DNA from: Bin25 sp965221765
GTDB lineage: Bacteria > Bacteroidota > Bacteroidia > Flavobacteriales > Flavobacteriaceae
Assembly: GCA_965221765.1 (NCBI GenBank)
Contig: OZ244911.1
Span: forward strand, 2,108,001-2,172,000
Length of the DNA: 64,000 nt
Direction: 5' to 3'
Position numbers and translations under genes: made by a program. The notes below the pieces were generated by a model, which had not been told where the DNA came from, did no database searches, and was given only the letters and a program-made list of their open reading frames with translations. Of the stretch, positions 36,650-45,464 are shown piece after piece (the first letter of the stretch is position 1; each line of letters begins with the position of its first letter).

Positions 36650-37254
36650 GAGAACTAGGATATTTTTTTAGTGGTCTGAGAGGAAAAACAAAAAATGATT
36701 TTTCTAATGGAAATGTAAAATACATCTCGTACAAGAATGTGTTTAATAATATGGAAATTAACCTGGAAGACATTACATCATTGGTAAAAATTAATGCGAA
36801 TGAAAATCAAAATCAAATAGAATATGGTGATGTCATTTTCACAGGTTCTTCAGAAACATCAGAAGACTGTGGCATGTCTTCTGTTGTAACTAATGAAGTC
36901 AATCATGCCTTGTACTTGAATAGTTTTTGCTTTGGATTTCGTTTATACGACAGTTCTCAATTTTATCCTAAATTTTTAAAGCATTATTTAAGAAGTCACC
37001 ATTTCAGAAAAGAAATCAATAAATCAGTTAACGGGGTTACTCGATTTAATATTTCAAAACAACGGTTTTCGAAAATTAAAATTCCTGTTCCACCGATTTC
37101 ACAGCAAATTATGAAAGCTTCTATTTTAGAAGAATTTGATACCCTCATCAATGATTTATCAATAGGGCTCCCTGCTGAAATCAAATCAAGAAAAAAACAA
37201 TACGAATTCTATCGAGATAAATTATTAACCTTTAAAGAAAAATCTATTGAGTAG
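36646..37254 (+). CDS. hsdS: HsdS unit 4 (extra target-recognition domain)
   Basis: 202 residues. The recognition domain begins YKELRELGYFFSGLRGKTKN and ends KIKIPVPPISQQIMKASILEEF, then GLPAEIKSRKKQYEFYRDKLLTF and a natural C-terminus (EKSIE) without a further G tract, so this is the array's last member. The start TTG at 36646 overlaps the unit 3 stop. The gene's end overlaps the hsdR start by 8 nt. Its recognition sequence is unlike those of units 1-3, so it should read another half-site. Confidence 0.8.
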   Translation: MRELGYFFSGLRGKTKNDFSNGNVKYISYKNVFNNMEINLEDITSLVKINANENQNQIEYGDVIFTGSSETSEDCGMSSVVTNEVNHALYLNSFCFGFRLYDSSQFYPKFLKHYLRSHHFRKEINKSVNGVTRFNISKQRFSKIKIPVPPISQQIMKASILEEFDTLINDLSIGLPAEIKSRKKQYEFYRDKLLTFKEKSIE

Positions 37255-40200
37255 TAAATTCAACATCGTTGCATTAAATCCACAGAGCACCGTGGTTTCT
37301 GAATATGATTCAGAAAAAGATCGGAGTACAAAGTATCAATCAGAGCATGAACTTGAAAAAGCTTTTATTCAACAACTTCAAGCACAAGCCTATGAATATG
37401 TACCAATTAATAATGAAGAGAGTTTAAAAAAGAATTTGAGAATTCAACTTGAAAAATTAAATCGTTATCAATTTAGTAATAGGGAATGGAAACAATTTTT
37501 TGATGCATACATTTCAAACAAAAATCAAGGAATCAAGGAAAAAACAAATGTCCTTCAATCAGATTATATCAAAATATTAACCCGTGATGATGGAACAACC
37601 AAAAACATTCGATTAATTCAAAAGGACAATATTCATGATAATTATCTACAAGTAATCAATCAATATGAGGCAACAGAAGGAAAAAGAAAAAATAGATATG
37701 ATGTTACGATTTTAGTCAATGGACTCCCCTTAGTTCATGTTGAATTAAAAAAAAGAGGTTCTTCATTAAGAGATGCATTCAACCAAATTAACCGGTATCA
37801 AAGAGAAAGTTTTTGGTCTGAATCGGGGTTGTTTGAATATGTTCAACTTTTTGTTATTTCAAATGGTACTCTAACAAAATATTATAGCAACACCACACGA
37901 TCCATACACTTAAAAGAATCTTCTAAACCTGGAAAAGATATAAAATCAAAAAGCAATAGTTACGAATTCACTAGTTGGTGGACTGATGAAAAAAACAATC
38001 ATATTAGAGATTTAATGTGTTTTGCTGAAACATTTTTTGCAAAGCATACGCTTTTAAGCATTCTAACACGTTACTGTGTTTATACTTCCGAAGAAGACTT
38101 ATTAGTCATGCGACCCTATCAAATAGCAGCCACCGAACAAATCTTAAAGCGTATTGAAATAAGCACCAACTATAAAAAGTATGGAACTATTGATGCTGGC
38201 GGATATATCTGGCATACAACAGGATCTGGCAAAACATTAACTAGTTTTAAAACCGCACAATTGGCCTGCCAACTGCCTTATCTAGAAAAGATTCTTTTCG
38301 TTGTTGATCGTAAGGATTTAGATTATCAAACAATGAAAGAATATGATAAATTTCAAAAAGGTGCTGCTAATAGTAATACAAGTACCAGATTCCTAACAAA
38401 ACAATTAGAAGATTTCAAAGCAAAAATAATTATCACTACCATTCAAAAGCTTGATCGATTTATCAATAAGAATAAAAAACACTCTGTTTTCAAAAAACAT
38501 GTGGTCATCATCTTTGATGAATGCCATCGATCTCAGTTTGGTAGCATGCATCAAAAAATAGTAAAAACTTTCAAAAAGTACCATGTATTTGGTTTTACGG
38601 GGACACCTATTTTCCCTATAAATGCTCCGTCCACTAGTAGAACATTATTTAAAACTACTAAGCAAGTCTTTGGCAATCAATTGCACTTTTACACGGTTGT
38701 TAATGCAATTACTGATGAAAATGTTTTACCATTTAAAGTTGATTGGATTCAGACATTTCGTGAACAAGAAAAAATCGAAAACAATAAAGTATTTGGTATT
38801 GATCGGGAATCTGCTTTAAATTCACCTCAAAGGCATTCAAGAATTGTGGATTATATAATCGAAAAATTTGATCAAAAGACCAAACGAAACTCAATATACA
38901 ACATAAGGAACCGAAGACTCAGAGGGTTTAATTCTCTTTTTGCAGTATCATCAATCGATATAGCAAAAAAGTACTATCAAGTTTTTCAATCAAAAATCGA
39001 AAAGCTACCCAGCGGTAAAAAACTCAAAATTGCTATCATTTATAGCTATAACATCACTGAAAATGATGACAATCATGATGGTCTTATTGATGAAAACCTT
39101 GAAAACACAGAGCATTTAGATCAAGATTCACGAGATTTTTTGGATCTGGCCATCCAAGATTATAATGCAATATTCAAAACTTCATTTGATACATCATCAG
39201 AAAAATTTCAGAGCTATTATAAAGATGTTAGTAAACGAGTTAAAGAAAAGGAAATTGATTTATTGATTGTTGTGAATATGTTTCTCACTGGATTTGATGC
39301 AAAAACTTTGAATACACTTTGGCTTGATAAAAACCTCAGATTACACGGCCTAATGCAAGCATTTTCTAGAACAAATCGAATTTTAAACCGAGTTAAAAAC
39401 TTTGGGAATATTGTGAGTTTTAGAAATCTTGAAAAATCTACAAATGAAGCTATTGCTCTATTTGGGGATAAAAAAGCCAAAGGCATTATCTTGCTGAAAA
39501 AGTATAAAGACTATTATGATGGATATATCGAAAATGACAAAAAGTTTGAAGGATATAAAACAATTGTTGAAAAAATTATTTCGCTATTTCCTATACAAAA
39601 ACAAATCATCGGTGAGCAAAATGAAAAAAACTTCGTTTTACTTTTTAACAAACAATTGAAATTGAAAAATATCCTTGAAACTTTTGATGAATTTTCTGGA
39701 AATGAGATTCTATCTGAGGGAGAGCAACAAGATTATAAAAGCATCTATCTTGACTTATACCAAAAACATAGAAAAAAAACTGAAACTGATATTGAAAATA
39801 TCAATGATGATTTGATTTTTGAAATTGAATTAATAAAGCAAGTTGATATTAATGTGGACTATATTTTAGATATAGTCAAAAAATATCATGAAAAACATGC
39901 TGAAGATAAACATCACAGATTAAATATTGAAAAGGCAATCAATTCTAGTGTTTCTTTAAGAAATAAAAAGGAGTTGATTATGGAATTTATTGACAATCTC
40001 AATGTTCAATCAGATATTAATATCGATTGGCTAGTATTTGTTGAACAAAAGTGGAGTCAAGAACTAGATGAGATCATTCACAAAGAAAATCTAAAACGAG
40101 ATTGCACCTATGAATTTATGATAGACAGTTTTAAAAATGGATTCATCTCAAATACCGGAACATCAATGTCACAATGTTTACCCCCAATGTCTATATTTGA

Positions 40201-40333
40201 CCCGGCAGCAGGAAGAAGAGAAAAAAAAGAGTTAGTACATGCTGAACTGTTGAATCACTTTGAAAAGTTTCAAGATATTATAGGAGAGTCTGCACTAGAA
40301 AACATTGAAAAAAAAATCAATACTTATGGATGA
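37247..40333 (+). CDS. hsdR: Type I restriction enzyme subunit HsdR
   Basis: 1028 residues, full length for the EcoR124 type. The nuclease domain near the N-terminus has the PD-(D/E)xK pattern (RYDVTILVNGLPLVHVELKKR, about residues 155-175). The motor has Walker A HTTGSGKT at about 324, DECHRSQFG at about 422, FTGTPIF, and NMFLTGFDAKTL and LMQAFSRTNRI motifs. A C-terminal helical domain ends in DPAAGRREKKE. It translocates DNA and cuts unmodified targets. The start is TTG, overlapping the end of hsdS unit 4, so expression is tied to the array. No frameshift is seen. Confidence 0.93.
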   Translation: MSSKFNIVALNPQSTVVSEYDSEKDRSTKYQSEHELEKAFIQQLQAQAYEYVPINNEESLKKNLRIQLEKLNRYQFSNREWKQFFDAYISNKNQGIKEKTNVLQSDYIKILTRDDGTTKNIRLIQKDNIHDNYLQVINQYEATEGKRKNRYDVTILVNGLPLVHVELKKRGSSLRDAFNQINRYQRESFWSESGLFEYVQLFVISNGTLTKYYSNTTRSIHLKESSKPGKDIKSKSNSYEFTSWWTDEKNNHIRDLMCFAETFFAKHTLLSILTRYCVYTSEEDLLVMRPYQIAATEQILKRIEISTNYKKYGTIDAGGYIWHTTGSGKTLTSFKTAQLACQLPYLEKILFVVDRKDLDYQTMKEYDKFQKGAANSNTSTRFLTKQLEDFKAKIIITTIQKLDRFINKNKKHSVFKKHVVIIFDECHRSQFGSMHQKIVKTFKKYHVFGFTGTPIFPINAPSTSRTLFKTTKQVFGNQLHFYTVVNAITDENVLPFKVDWIQTFREQEKIENNKVFGIDRESALNSPQRHSRIVDYIIEKFDQKTKRNSIYNIRNRRLRGFNSLFAVSSIDIAKKYYQVFQSKIEKLPSGKKLKIAIIYSYNITENDDNHDGLIDENLENTEHLDQDSRDFLDLAIQDYNAIFKTSFDTSSEKFQSYYKDVSKRVKEKEIDLLIVVNMFLTGFDAKTLNTLWLDKNLRLHGLMQAFSRTNRILNRVKNFGNIVSFRNLEKSTNEAIALFGDKKAKGIILLKKYKDYYDGYIENDKKFEGYKTIVEKIISLFPIQKQIIGEQNEKNFVLLFNKQLKLKNILETFDEFSGNEILSEGEQQDYKSIYLDLYQKHRKKTETDIENINDDLIFEIELIKQVDINVDYILDIVKKYHEKHAEDKHHRLNIEKAINSSVSLRNKKELIMEFIDNLNVQSDINIDWLVFVEQKWSQELDEIIHKENLKRDCTYEFMIDSFKNGFISNTGTSMSQCLPPMSIFDPAAGRREKKELVHAELLNHFEKFQDIIGESALENIEKKINTYG

Positions 40334-41137
40334 ATTTCGAGTTATTTAAAAAAGATGCTATTGTGATAGGTCACCTTATATACAATTTAGATAACAATTT
40401 ATCTGTAACATATAATGAATACTCCATAAAATTTAATAAATAACAATTAAATCTGTGACTACTAAAACTGTTAGAGTACACTATTTTAAGAGACCTCGAT
40501 GAAATAGCAACTATCTTTTTTTGAGAGCAACCTTCTTCTTTCTTCCGACGATTTGATGGTTATTTTTAGGCATTAAACTCAATGAGAAGCCATGTTCAAC
40601 ATTAAAGGAATATAGACTATTTACTAGATTCTATTGATAATGCATAAAGTTCACTCTTTTAGAATTTTATTTTCTAATGAAAATGTAAGTTTTTTCCAAT
40701 AATTTTTACCGAAGAAAAAAAAATTACATAATTGGGAATAATATTCAATTGTTTTCATCACCAAAGTAGAAGTCTTTTTATAGTGCACGAAGTCTTTTTC
40801 AGAAAGCTTACAGAATATTTTTTAAAGGAGATATTGTATAGTTAATAACAATTTGCTTTCTGAATTATATGAAATTGATTTACTCTCATTATTGATTTGA
40901 GAGACCAATTGTAGTTTAAAAAACAAAAAATATTTTATGAGTTTAAAAAGTAATTCAAAACGCAACTTAGTATAAGTAACAGAACAAATTCAAAATAACT
41001 TTGGGTTTACAGCAGATGTACCATCGGAACGTTCTAACCAAACAAGAAATGAATGCTGTTCTAGAAATTTTAAAAACATTATAATCGGCATTACCTATCG
41101 AGAAAGTCTTGTGAATCCATAATAAATTAGTTGGTAC
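40334..41137. other. Gene-free AT-rich gap with repeat copy 2
   Basis: About 800 bases with no readable gene. It holds copy 2 of the 53-bp repeat (40922-40974, minus). A short coding-like piece follows (LTKQEMNAVLEILKT in one frame near 41040-41085), which I cannot assign. It looks like decayed island DNA. Confidence 0.45.
40922..40974 (-). repeat. 53-bp dispersed repeat, copy 2 (inverted)
   Basis: The complement starts ATACTAAGTTGCGTTTTG and matches 22373-22425 except at about five positions. The two copies face each other 18.5 kb apart. Confidence 0.7.
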
Positions 41138-41530
41138 TTATCGTTGAATTGAAATATCTCGATCAATTTCAGATTGGATTGTCATAGATTCAAGATGCTC
41201 GATGAGATGGGGTAATTCTTTTTTCAATGCGATGAATTCTTTAATAATAAAATCATAAACTTCTTTTAAATTTAATTGATAGTTTTCATGAGTGATTCGA
41301 TTTCGAGTTTTCATCCATCCTTCCCAATCAATAGAAGCGTATTCTTCTTTTATTTGTTCTGTAATTTTGACTATCTGACGTATTTCCTCACCAATTAATA
41401 AAGACAAAAGCAAACTTGGTTTCTATTTTTAAAATCATTGACAAAGTGTTTATAGTCTTTTATCGGATAAACACAATAATCCCATTGCTGAAAATAATAC
41501 TGAATGTTTTTACATCGACAAAGACATCTC
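41138..41530 (-). pseudogene. HepT-like HEPN toxin remnant
   Basis: The C-terminal 91 codons are open (41413 to 41138). They read like a DUF86/HepT protein: a helix with IGEEIRQIVKITEQIKEEY, then WEGWMKTRNRITHENYQ, where RNRITH is the HEPN R-x(4-6)-H site. The N-terminal helix (YFQQWDYCVYPIKDYKHFV) lies in another frame just upstream, so a frameshift near 41410 breaks the gene. It follows an MntA-like gene on the same strand. Confidence 0.6.
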
Positions 41531-41818
41531 CTTACAGATTTCTCGTTCATTAAAAAAAGTAATAGCTTCGTCTAAGACCCAATCTTTACCATAAGGATTG
41601 ATGTAATCGTAGTGAACTAAATTTACTTCACAACCAAAGGCTTTTTCTAAATCTAAAATAATATGACTAGTGTCCATGAGACTAATACCATCTTTCTTAA
41701 ATTCATAAAGCAACTCGATCCGGTTTTCTTCTGAATCAAACGCATTGTAAGCAATGCGTATAGGATCATAAGGTTTCATCTTTTGAATAATAATTTCTTG
41801 TTGTTTTTTAGTTAACAT
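41510..41818 (-). CDS. Degenerate MntA-like nucleotidyltransferase (no active site)
   Basis: 102 residues starting MLTKKQQEIIIQKMKPYDP. It aligns along its length with the intact MntA at 42.8 kb. However, where that protein has FGSYARNEENEHSDIDLL, this one has AYNAFDSEENRIELL: the Gly-Ser, the catalytic Arg/Asp residues and three positions are lost. The frame is still open, so it is either a recent pseudoenzyme or a decaying gene. Its neighbour hepT on the same strand is broken, which favours decay. Confidence 0.65.
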   Translation of the reverse strand: MLTKKQQEIIIQKMKPYDPIRIAYNAFDSEENRIELLYEFKKDGISLMDTSHIILDLEKAFGCEVNLVHYDYINPYGKDWVLDEAITFFNEREICKEMSLSM

Positions 41819-42099
41819 CTGTTATACGATTCGTATATGTCGAAGTTAAGAAAATTTAAATGAAAAATAAGAAGCCTAAACTTCCTAACATCAACCCAAT
41901 AAAGCGGAGTTGGAAGAATATGTCCGTATCAATGCCTCACCTAAATAATTAGTGCATCGGGTGTTGTGTCCACTACCAGGGTTTCATTGATAAAATTTAA
42001 TCCGTGCCGTATGGTCTATCGATTCTGAAAAATCCGATGGCTTTTGTTAATTAAGTATATAAGTCCCTAAATTAAAGAGTATAAATACACTATATTACA
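41819..42099. other. Intergenic stretch before the higA remnant
   Basis: No gene is readable. If a higB toxin once preceded higA it is no longer recognisable. It includes a TAATTAAGTATA word shared with about 25928. Confidence 0.35.
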
Positions 42100-42459
42100 A
42101 TGAAAATAATTAAGCAAGAAAAATATGTAGAAGCCAATCTTCGATTGGAAAATTATTAAAACAAATTAGAGATGACACGATTTAAAGTTCTGCTTTTAGT
42201 AAAGAATTGATTCAATTGATTAACATCGTCGAACAATACGAAGAAAAACACTTCCCATTAGAATCCCCTACTTTAAATGGAAATGATTGAACTTCGTATG
42301 TTCGAAATGGGATTAAAAAGAAAGGATTTAGCTAAATTATTGAATACAAGCCCCTCAAGAATTAGTGAATACTTGAATGGCAAACGAGAAATCACCATGA
42401 AAACAGCAAAATCTCTACATGAAAAATTAAACATTGATGGCGATATTATTTTGAAATAG
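42100..42459 (+). pseudogene. HigA-type XRE antitoxin, frameshifted
   Basis: The start is MKIIKQEKYVEANLRLE, then another frame gives SAFSKELIQLINIVEQYEEK. After a second shift near 42270, an open 60-codon frame encodes the helix-turn-helix: GLKRKDLAKLLNTSPSRISE, YLNGKREITM and KSLHEKLNIDGDIIL. This is the order of HigA antitoxins of type II systems. Two frameshifts suggest that only the DNA-binding part could still be made, from the ATG at 42277. No higB is seen next to it. Confidence 0.6.
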
Positions 42460-42751
42460 TCGGTACCAATTGATTCGTTTTTAAGTTTTAACCTTGTGAA
42501 CAAAAAATCTGTCCCCCATCAGACCAAACTCGGGTTTGTCATTATATCATAGTGCTACAAGAGTTAATTAAACTTGAGTAAAATAGATTTTTTAATCATA
42601 GTAAAGGTTCTTAAGCGATTTGGAAATGAAAGTCAAGTTAAAAAACAATATAAATCAAAAATCCAACTTATCTAAAATACAAATGCGTTGATTTAAAAAC
42701 AGTTATTTGAAAAATTTATTTGTAAGTTTATTTTTGAATGAGTTTTATTCC
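42460..42751. other. Intergenic region upstream of mntA
   Basis: No coding signal. The sequence is AT-rich and probably contains the promoter of the mntA-hepT pair, but no TAnnTTTG box at a suitable distance could be picked out. Confidence 0.35.
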
Positions 42752-43051
42752 ATGCTTACCGAAAAACAAAAAAGCATTATTATCGAAGCAATGAAGCCTT
42801 TGAAACCGACGAAAATTGGTGTCTTTGGTTCGTATGCTAGAAATGAAGAGAATGAACATAGCGACATCGATTTGCTCTATTCATTTAACAGTGATTATGG
42901 CCTAATTGAAATCTTAGATCTTAAAGAGTTGATAGAAAAAAAATTAAATCGACATGTGGATCTTGTTCCTTTCCGTACAAAATCAATTCTAGATGAGTTT
43001 ATTCAGAATGATATAAAAGTTTTTTTTAATGAAAAAACATTTGAGAAATAA
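42752..43051 (+). CDS. mntA: MntA-family antitoxin nucleotidyltransferase
   Basis: 99 residues from the ATG at 42752, which gives the family start MLTEKQKSIII. A TTG 45 bases upstream is unlikely. The minimal nucleotidyltransferase motif is intact: IGVFGSYARNEENEHSDIDL, with G-S and D-x-D. MntA proteins AMPylate the HEPN toxin HepT on a Tyr near its active site and so neutralise it. The gene overlaps hepT by 23 nt. The paralogue at 41.5-41.8 kb has lost this motif. Confidence 0.85.
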   Translation: MLTEKQKSIIIEAMKPLKPTKIGVFGSYARNEENEHSDIDLLYSFNSDYGLIEILDLKELIEKKLNRHVDLVPFRTKSILDEFIQNDIKVFFNEKTFEK

Positions 43052-43424
43052 TGTTCTCTATCGATTAAAACACATTAAAGAAAAAATTGATAGGATTATT
43101 GAGAAATCTAAAGACTGTGAACGTATAGAAGTTCTGGAATCTGATTCAGATTTACAGGATATTTTAATTAGAAACTTTGAAGTGATTGGTGAGGAGTCTA
43201 ATAATATTAGCGAGGACTATATGATAAGAAACAGTAATGTTAATTGGAGAAAGTTGATAGGTATGAGGCATATTTTAATCCATCAATATGATAAAATAGA
43301 TTATAAGATCATTTGGAAAGCAGTGAAGGTGGATATTCCAATTCTAGAAAGGCAAATCAGCCAACTGATTGAAATAGAAAAATCTAAAAGTCGAAATATC
43401 AATGATGGTGGAATAAGTTATTGA
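43029..43424 (+). CDS. hepT: HepT-family HEPN ribonuclease toxin
   Basis: 131 residues, nearly all helical. The HEPN catalytic motif R-x4-H-x-Y is visible as RHILIHQY near residue 80, including the Tyr that MntA modifies. IRNFEVIGEESNNI is the usual conserved helix. HepT cuts RNA, for example tRNA, when not AMPylated. It overlaps mntA by 23 nt, giving a two-gene type VII toxin-antitoxin operon with antitoxin first. Confidence 0.85.
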   Translation: MKKHLRNNVLYRLKHIKEKIDRIIEKSKDCERIEVLESDSDLQDILIRNFEVIGEESNNISEDYMIRNSNVNWRKLIGMRHILIHQYDKIDYKIIWKAVKVDIPILERQISQLIEIEKSKSRNINDGGISY

Positions 43425-43631
43425 AAATCGAGAGTCTCAAGATTTTAGTACTGTCAGTAAAATAACCCTGAGCATTTTAACTCTGAAATGAGACCCCTCC
43501 ACTTTTCTTAAAGTTCGAAACTTAAAATGAATCAATCGATAAACACGAGATTATTTCTTTGGACTTTTTCTTACTCTGATTAATACGAATTTGTGTTGCA
43601 GGTGGTCGTGGCTATTGATTTTTATAATATG
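43425..43631. other. Short gap, possible IS21-like end relic
   Basis: No gene. The stretch about 43450-43503 (ACTGTCAGTAAAATAACC ... GAGACCCCTCCA) recalls the terminal and promoter region of IS21-type elements, from memory of that family only. No transposase part is present. Confidence 0.25.
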
Positions 43632-44732
43632 CTACAAATCTTTACCAAATTGATTGATTAACCAAGTTCGCATCGAAGGAACAGCAATACTATATTTTTT
43701 ATTCTTTTGTCGATGAAAAACACCTTTTTCAACGGTTCTTTCAAATAGTTTTTCTGATTTTTCTACACTGGTTTTTTCTTTAAAAAAGTTAATGATATTT
43801 TCATCTCGAAACTCTTCTACGTTTCGATGAACCATCAAAAGTTCCGTAATCAACTCCGTTTCTTTGAGAGTAAACGTATCGAATCGTTCGTCATAATAAT
43901 CAAATCGTTTTTGTTCTCCATCTCTTAAAACCCAATTCAGTCCTTCCATCGTTAATTTGTTAGGATGTTTGTTTATCCATTCTGAGGCAGATCGACCATA
44001 AGCATTAATATGATGCGGCCATCCATGAGTATACTCCGTTATTTTTTCTATCCATAGTTTTGATTGAATTGTCTGATCCAACCCACCCTCTTGATACATC
44101 CAATCTTTAAGAATTTCTTGTTCTGAAAATTTATCTAACTTCTCTAAATTAATAATCGATTTATCATCCAATCTAGAGACGCCAAAACTTTGAATAATTT
44201 TTTTTGTCATTCCTAGTCCTGATATGACAAACACTAATGGAACTCTAAATCTATTATTGTGAATATTATCTAGAACTTTTTTAGTGTCTTTGAAAATTTG
44301 AAAATCTGCATTCAAGACATCTGCAAGATATTGTCCCTCATCTAACATCAATAATAATGGTTTTTTAGATGATTCTAAAATTTGTAATACTGACTTTTCA
44401 CTGACTGAAAAAACTCCTCCAATGTCAAGACCGTAAGCACTTGCTCTTGCTTTGAATTCTTTTAATTTTATTGTATAATCTTTATGAAGATATCTTCTTA
44501 ATTCATGAACATCCCACAATCCATCATGACTTATTTTAACAGCTCCCCATTCTTCTGCAATACCCAATTCTTTGAATTCTTCCAACAGCGCACTTTTTCC
44601 AACACCCGGAGACCCTTGAATGATGAAAATAGTTCCCCCATTTTCAATTGTTGCAATATTTAGAGTTTCTCTAAACAAGTCTAGTTCTTCTTTTCTTCCA
44701 TGAAAATATTTTGCTTTGCCTCGATTTCTCAT
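43632..44732 (-). CDS. AAA/STAND-type P-loop ATPase
   Basis: 366 residues. It starts MRNRGKAKYFHGRKEELDLF, a nucleotide-binding lead. Walker A is IIQGSPGVGKSALL (Gly40-Ser47), Walker B LLLMLDEGQYL (Asp131), and VFVISGLG is a sensor-like strand. A helical lid and a winged-helix-like C-terminus (IAVPSMRTWLINQFG) follow. ATPases of this build occur as DNA-binding or regulatory modules in mobile and defence contexts, and no partner gene is evident. A decayed paralogue lies directly upstream on the same strand (45465-46597). Confidence 0.7.
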   Translation of the reverse strand: MRNRGKAKYFHGRKEELDLFRETLNIATIENGGTIFIIQGSPGVGKSALLEEFKELGIAEEWGAVKISHDGLWDVHELRRYLHKDYTIKLKEFKARASAYGLDIGGVFSVSEKSVLQILESSKKPLLLMLDEGQYLADVLNADFQIFKDTKKVLDNIHNNRFRVPLVFVISGLGMTKKIIQSFGVSRLDDKSIINLEKLDKFSEQEILKDWMYQEGGLDQTIQSKLWIEKITEYTHGWPHHINAYGRSASEWINKHPNKLTMEGLNWVLRDGEQKRFDYYDERFDTFTLKETELITELLMVHRNVEEFRDENIINFFKEKTSVEKSEKLFERTVEKGVFHRQKNKKYSIAVPSMRTWLINQFGKDL

Positions 44733-44954
44733 GCATTAACGAAGATACGAAACTTGAATTGTTAAATTTAATCCTTTAGATAGCACTTCGATTCAAATGT
44801 CATTAAGTGTGTTAGTTTAATCACGGTATATTCCAATGTTTTATCCCTATATAGTGTCTTATGAAAATCGAAAAGATTCAAAACTTCCGATCGGCATTCT
44901 TGTTTTTCTGTGGCGGGCTAAAACTCTGTCCACACTAATCGTGATAGAACCAAA

Positions 44955-45053
44955 ATGAATGTCATTTTCATCTTTCCACTCATTGCTTTATTGCTGATAA
45001 TCATCGCACCGATTATGCTATGGTATTTTATTTATATTAGAAATTGGCAGTAG
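44955..45053 (+). CDS. Possible 32-residue membrane peptide
   Basis: ATG to TAG, starting MNVIFIFPLIALLLIII and ending YIRNWQ: one hydrophobic helix of about 22 residues with a short polar tail, as in type I toxin peptides or other small membrane proteins. The stop codon lies inside the left arm of a strong hairpin. No homology could be tested, so it may be a chance frame. Confidence 0.3.
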   Translation: MNVIFIFPLIALLLIIIAPIMLWYFIYIRNWQ

Positions 45054-45077
45054 AGATCGATTCCCTACTGCCAATTT
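45041..45077 (+). terminator. 13-bp perfect hairpin (possible terminator)
   Basis: AAATTGGCAGTAG at 45041-45053 pairs perfectly with CTACTGCCAATTT at 45065-45077 around an 11-base loop. Downstream on the plus strand is AATTTGCAAAAAAAA rather than T's. On the minus strand the hairpin is preceded by a T-rich run. It is a stable stem but not a classical terminator on the plus strand. Confidence 0.5.
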
Positions 45078-45395
45078 AATTTGCAAAAAAAAGATTAATA
45101 TTCCACCCAATATTGGCATAGTGGTTTTTCCACAACTTGACCCCTGTAGCGCCAGCCGTTTCAATAAGATAATTCATATGATCGCTGATAGTGCTCAAAT
45201 TATTGGTAACTAAGACCTTGGTTATAAAAAACATCATATCGAATTGATCGGAGAAGTAATATGGTGAATCTTCATAATCTTGTTTGTTTTACTGACTCAT
45301 GAAATGGATTTTAGTAAAAGGATGATGAAAGGAGAAATCGACACCAAAATGTTAAAGTCACGAGCAAGAATCATTTGGTTATAAATCATCGAATA

Positions 45396-45405
45396 CCCCC
45401 CCCCC
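45396..45405 (+). repeat. C10 tract
   Basis: Ten C on the plus strand (G10 on the minus strand), 60 bases beyond the 3' end of the decayed ATPase gene. It resembles the G tracts of the hsdS array, but no coding frame crosses it convincingly. Confidence 0.5.
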
Positions 45406-45464
45406 TTTATTACCATCTTTCTTTTAATAAGTTTTCGATGGAATCTCAGTTTTTTCTATTGTTT

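Larger units (their letters stand above)
34914..37254 (+). other. hsdS: Four-unit hsdS specificity array with homopolymer junctions
   Basis: Between hsdM and hsdR lie four target-recognition units in one direction, instead of the usual two-unit HsdS. Unit 1 is out of frame with its own linker at a C7 tract. The linker, a G9 tract and unit 2 share a frame. Units 2 and 3, and units 3 and 4, are separated by frame changes at a G9 and a G10 tract. Every G tract lies at the equivalent point, directly after the conserved YYRNxLLxF segment. Computed joins: unit 1 to 2 needs C6 or C9; unit 2 to 3 needs G8 or G11; unit 3 to 4 needs G11 or G8. Stop and start codons abut or overlap, so each unit could also be made separately. 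Confidence 0.85.
44733..45464. other. Gap between two ATPase paralogues
   Basis: It contains a very short hydrophobic reading frame (44955-45053), a 13-bp perfect hairpin at its end and a C10 tract (45396-45405). In the rest, one plus-strand piece reads DFSKRMMKGEIDTKMLKSRA near 45305-45365, which I cannot identify. Confidence 0.4.
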
